A stretch of 6,587 bases of DNA from DUZB01 sp964407525 (GTDB lineage: Bacteria > Desulfobacterota > DSM-4660 > Desulfatiglandales > Desulfatiglandaceae), in NCBI GenBank assembly GCA_964407525.1, contig CAYOWC010000281.1:1-6587 (forward strand), written 5' to 3'. Below the pieces are notes generated by a model. The model was not told the DNA's origin. It did not search any database and saw nothing but the letters and a program-made list of their open reading frames with translations. Of this stretch, positions 6,203 through 6,587 are shown piece after piece; position 1 is the stretch's first letter; each line of letters starts with the position of its first letter. A program made the translations under genes and the position numbers.

Positions 6203-6587
6203 ATGGCAGTTCAGATTTATCCTATGAATACGGGTTTCATTCGCCTTGATAAGGGCGTTTATATTACGGGTGGACAAGGTTATGGGGAAGAGGTAGATGT
6301 ACCCACATGGGCCTTTTACGTCACCGACGGGAAAGAAAAAATCCTGGTGGACACAGGTATGAGCCATACGGAAGAAGCAGTTATTCACCATCCCGGTTCT
6401 TATCAACCGGAAGGGTTCACCATCGATGCCAGACTCAAGGAACTGGGGGTTCACCCCAAGGAAATTGATACCGTCATCTTTACACATTTGCATTGGGACC
6501 ATTGTGCCAATATGAATCTTTTTGAAAATGCGCGCAACTATGTACACAAGAAAGAGCTGGAATTCGCCCTTGATCCCCACATCCTCT
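6203..6587 (+). CDS. N-acyl-homoserine-lactonase-like metallo-beta-lactamase-fold hydrolase (3' end outside the window)
   Basis: The first 128 codons are present and the frame is still open at the window edge; members of this group are usually about 250-280 residues. The visible part shows the beta-lactamase-fold entry ILVDTGMS (47-54) and the metal motif H95-L-H97-W-D99-H100. The TWAFYV strand and the HxHWDH form resemble AiiA/AttM-type lactonases more than the UlaG-like protein upstream, so the two are not recent duplicates. The start is fixed by AAGGAGG at 6190-6196, six bases before the ATG and 26 bases after the UPF0261 stop. Family members open homoserine or other lactones, and some are arylsulfatases or general esterases. 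With only half the protein visible, the second metal-binding His and Asp cannot be checked. Confidence 0.85.
   Translation, partial: MAVQIYPMNTGFIRLDKGVYITGGQGYGEEVDVPTWAFYVTDGKEKILVDTGMSHTEEAVIHHPGSYQPEGFTIDARLKELGVHPKEIDTVIFTHLHWDHCANMNLFENARNYVHKKELEFALDPHIL

Noticed and set aside
6188..6580. 130-codon open frame on the - strand
   Set aside because: It overlaps the metallo-beta-lactamase-fold start, where the + frame has a strong ribosome site and the HxHxDH motif.

Overview
The window carries seven genes, all on the + strand. Six are complete and the last runs off the right edge. The DNA is of moderate GC with good Shine-Dalgarno sites. The key gene encodes a close relative of 4-hydroxybutyryl-CoA dehydratase (AbfD), an oxygen-sensitive [4Fe-4S]/FAD enzyme, so the host is most likely a strict anaerobe. 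The AbfD-like gene and the word-like intergenic repeats would fit Desulfobacterota or a related fermentative or syntrophic lineage. That placement is inference and cannot be settled from this window.

Layout. (1) 15-1896: a cyclase/kynurenine-formamidase-type metallohydrolase and a UlaG-type metallo-beta-lactamase-fold lactonase, 70 bases apart. (2) 1897-2076: an intergenic stretch with a 10-bp inverted repeat, TTAGC-type repeats and a candidate promoter (TATAAT at 2044-2049) with a small dyad just upstream. (3) 2077-4551: a tightly packed, overlapping trio of the AbfD-like dehydratase, a 98-residue four-cysteine protein with CGGC and GCPxxC motifs, and a calcineurin-type metallophosphoesterase. 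(4) 4552-4961: about 410 noncoding bases, the most structured part of the window. Degenerate GGTTCAA arrays in opposite orientation lie near its two ends. Between them are two inverted REP-like hairpins with compensatory base changes, separated by a terminator-like hairpin. (5) 4962-6587: a Tm-1-like/UPF0261 protein and the start of an AHL-lactonase-like metallo-beta-lactamase-fold hydrolase, 26 bases apart.

How the genes may work together. Three of the seven proteins are metal-dependent hydrolases of families that open lactones or cyclic amides, and a fourth belongs to a family that dehydrates a gamma-hydroxyacyl-CoA. A plausible reading is an anaerobic catabolic locus in which a lactone or cyclic amide is opened to a hydroxy acid, activated to its CoA ester by an enzyme outside the window, and dehydrated to an enoyl-CoA. 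No CoA transferase or ligase, transporter or regulator is visible here, so this remains a hypothesis. The small Cys protein overlapping the dehydratase gene and the UPF0261 protein have no assigned role and are the best candidates for undescribed parts of such a pathway.
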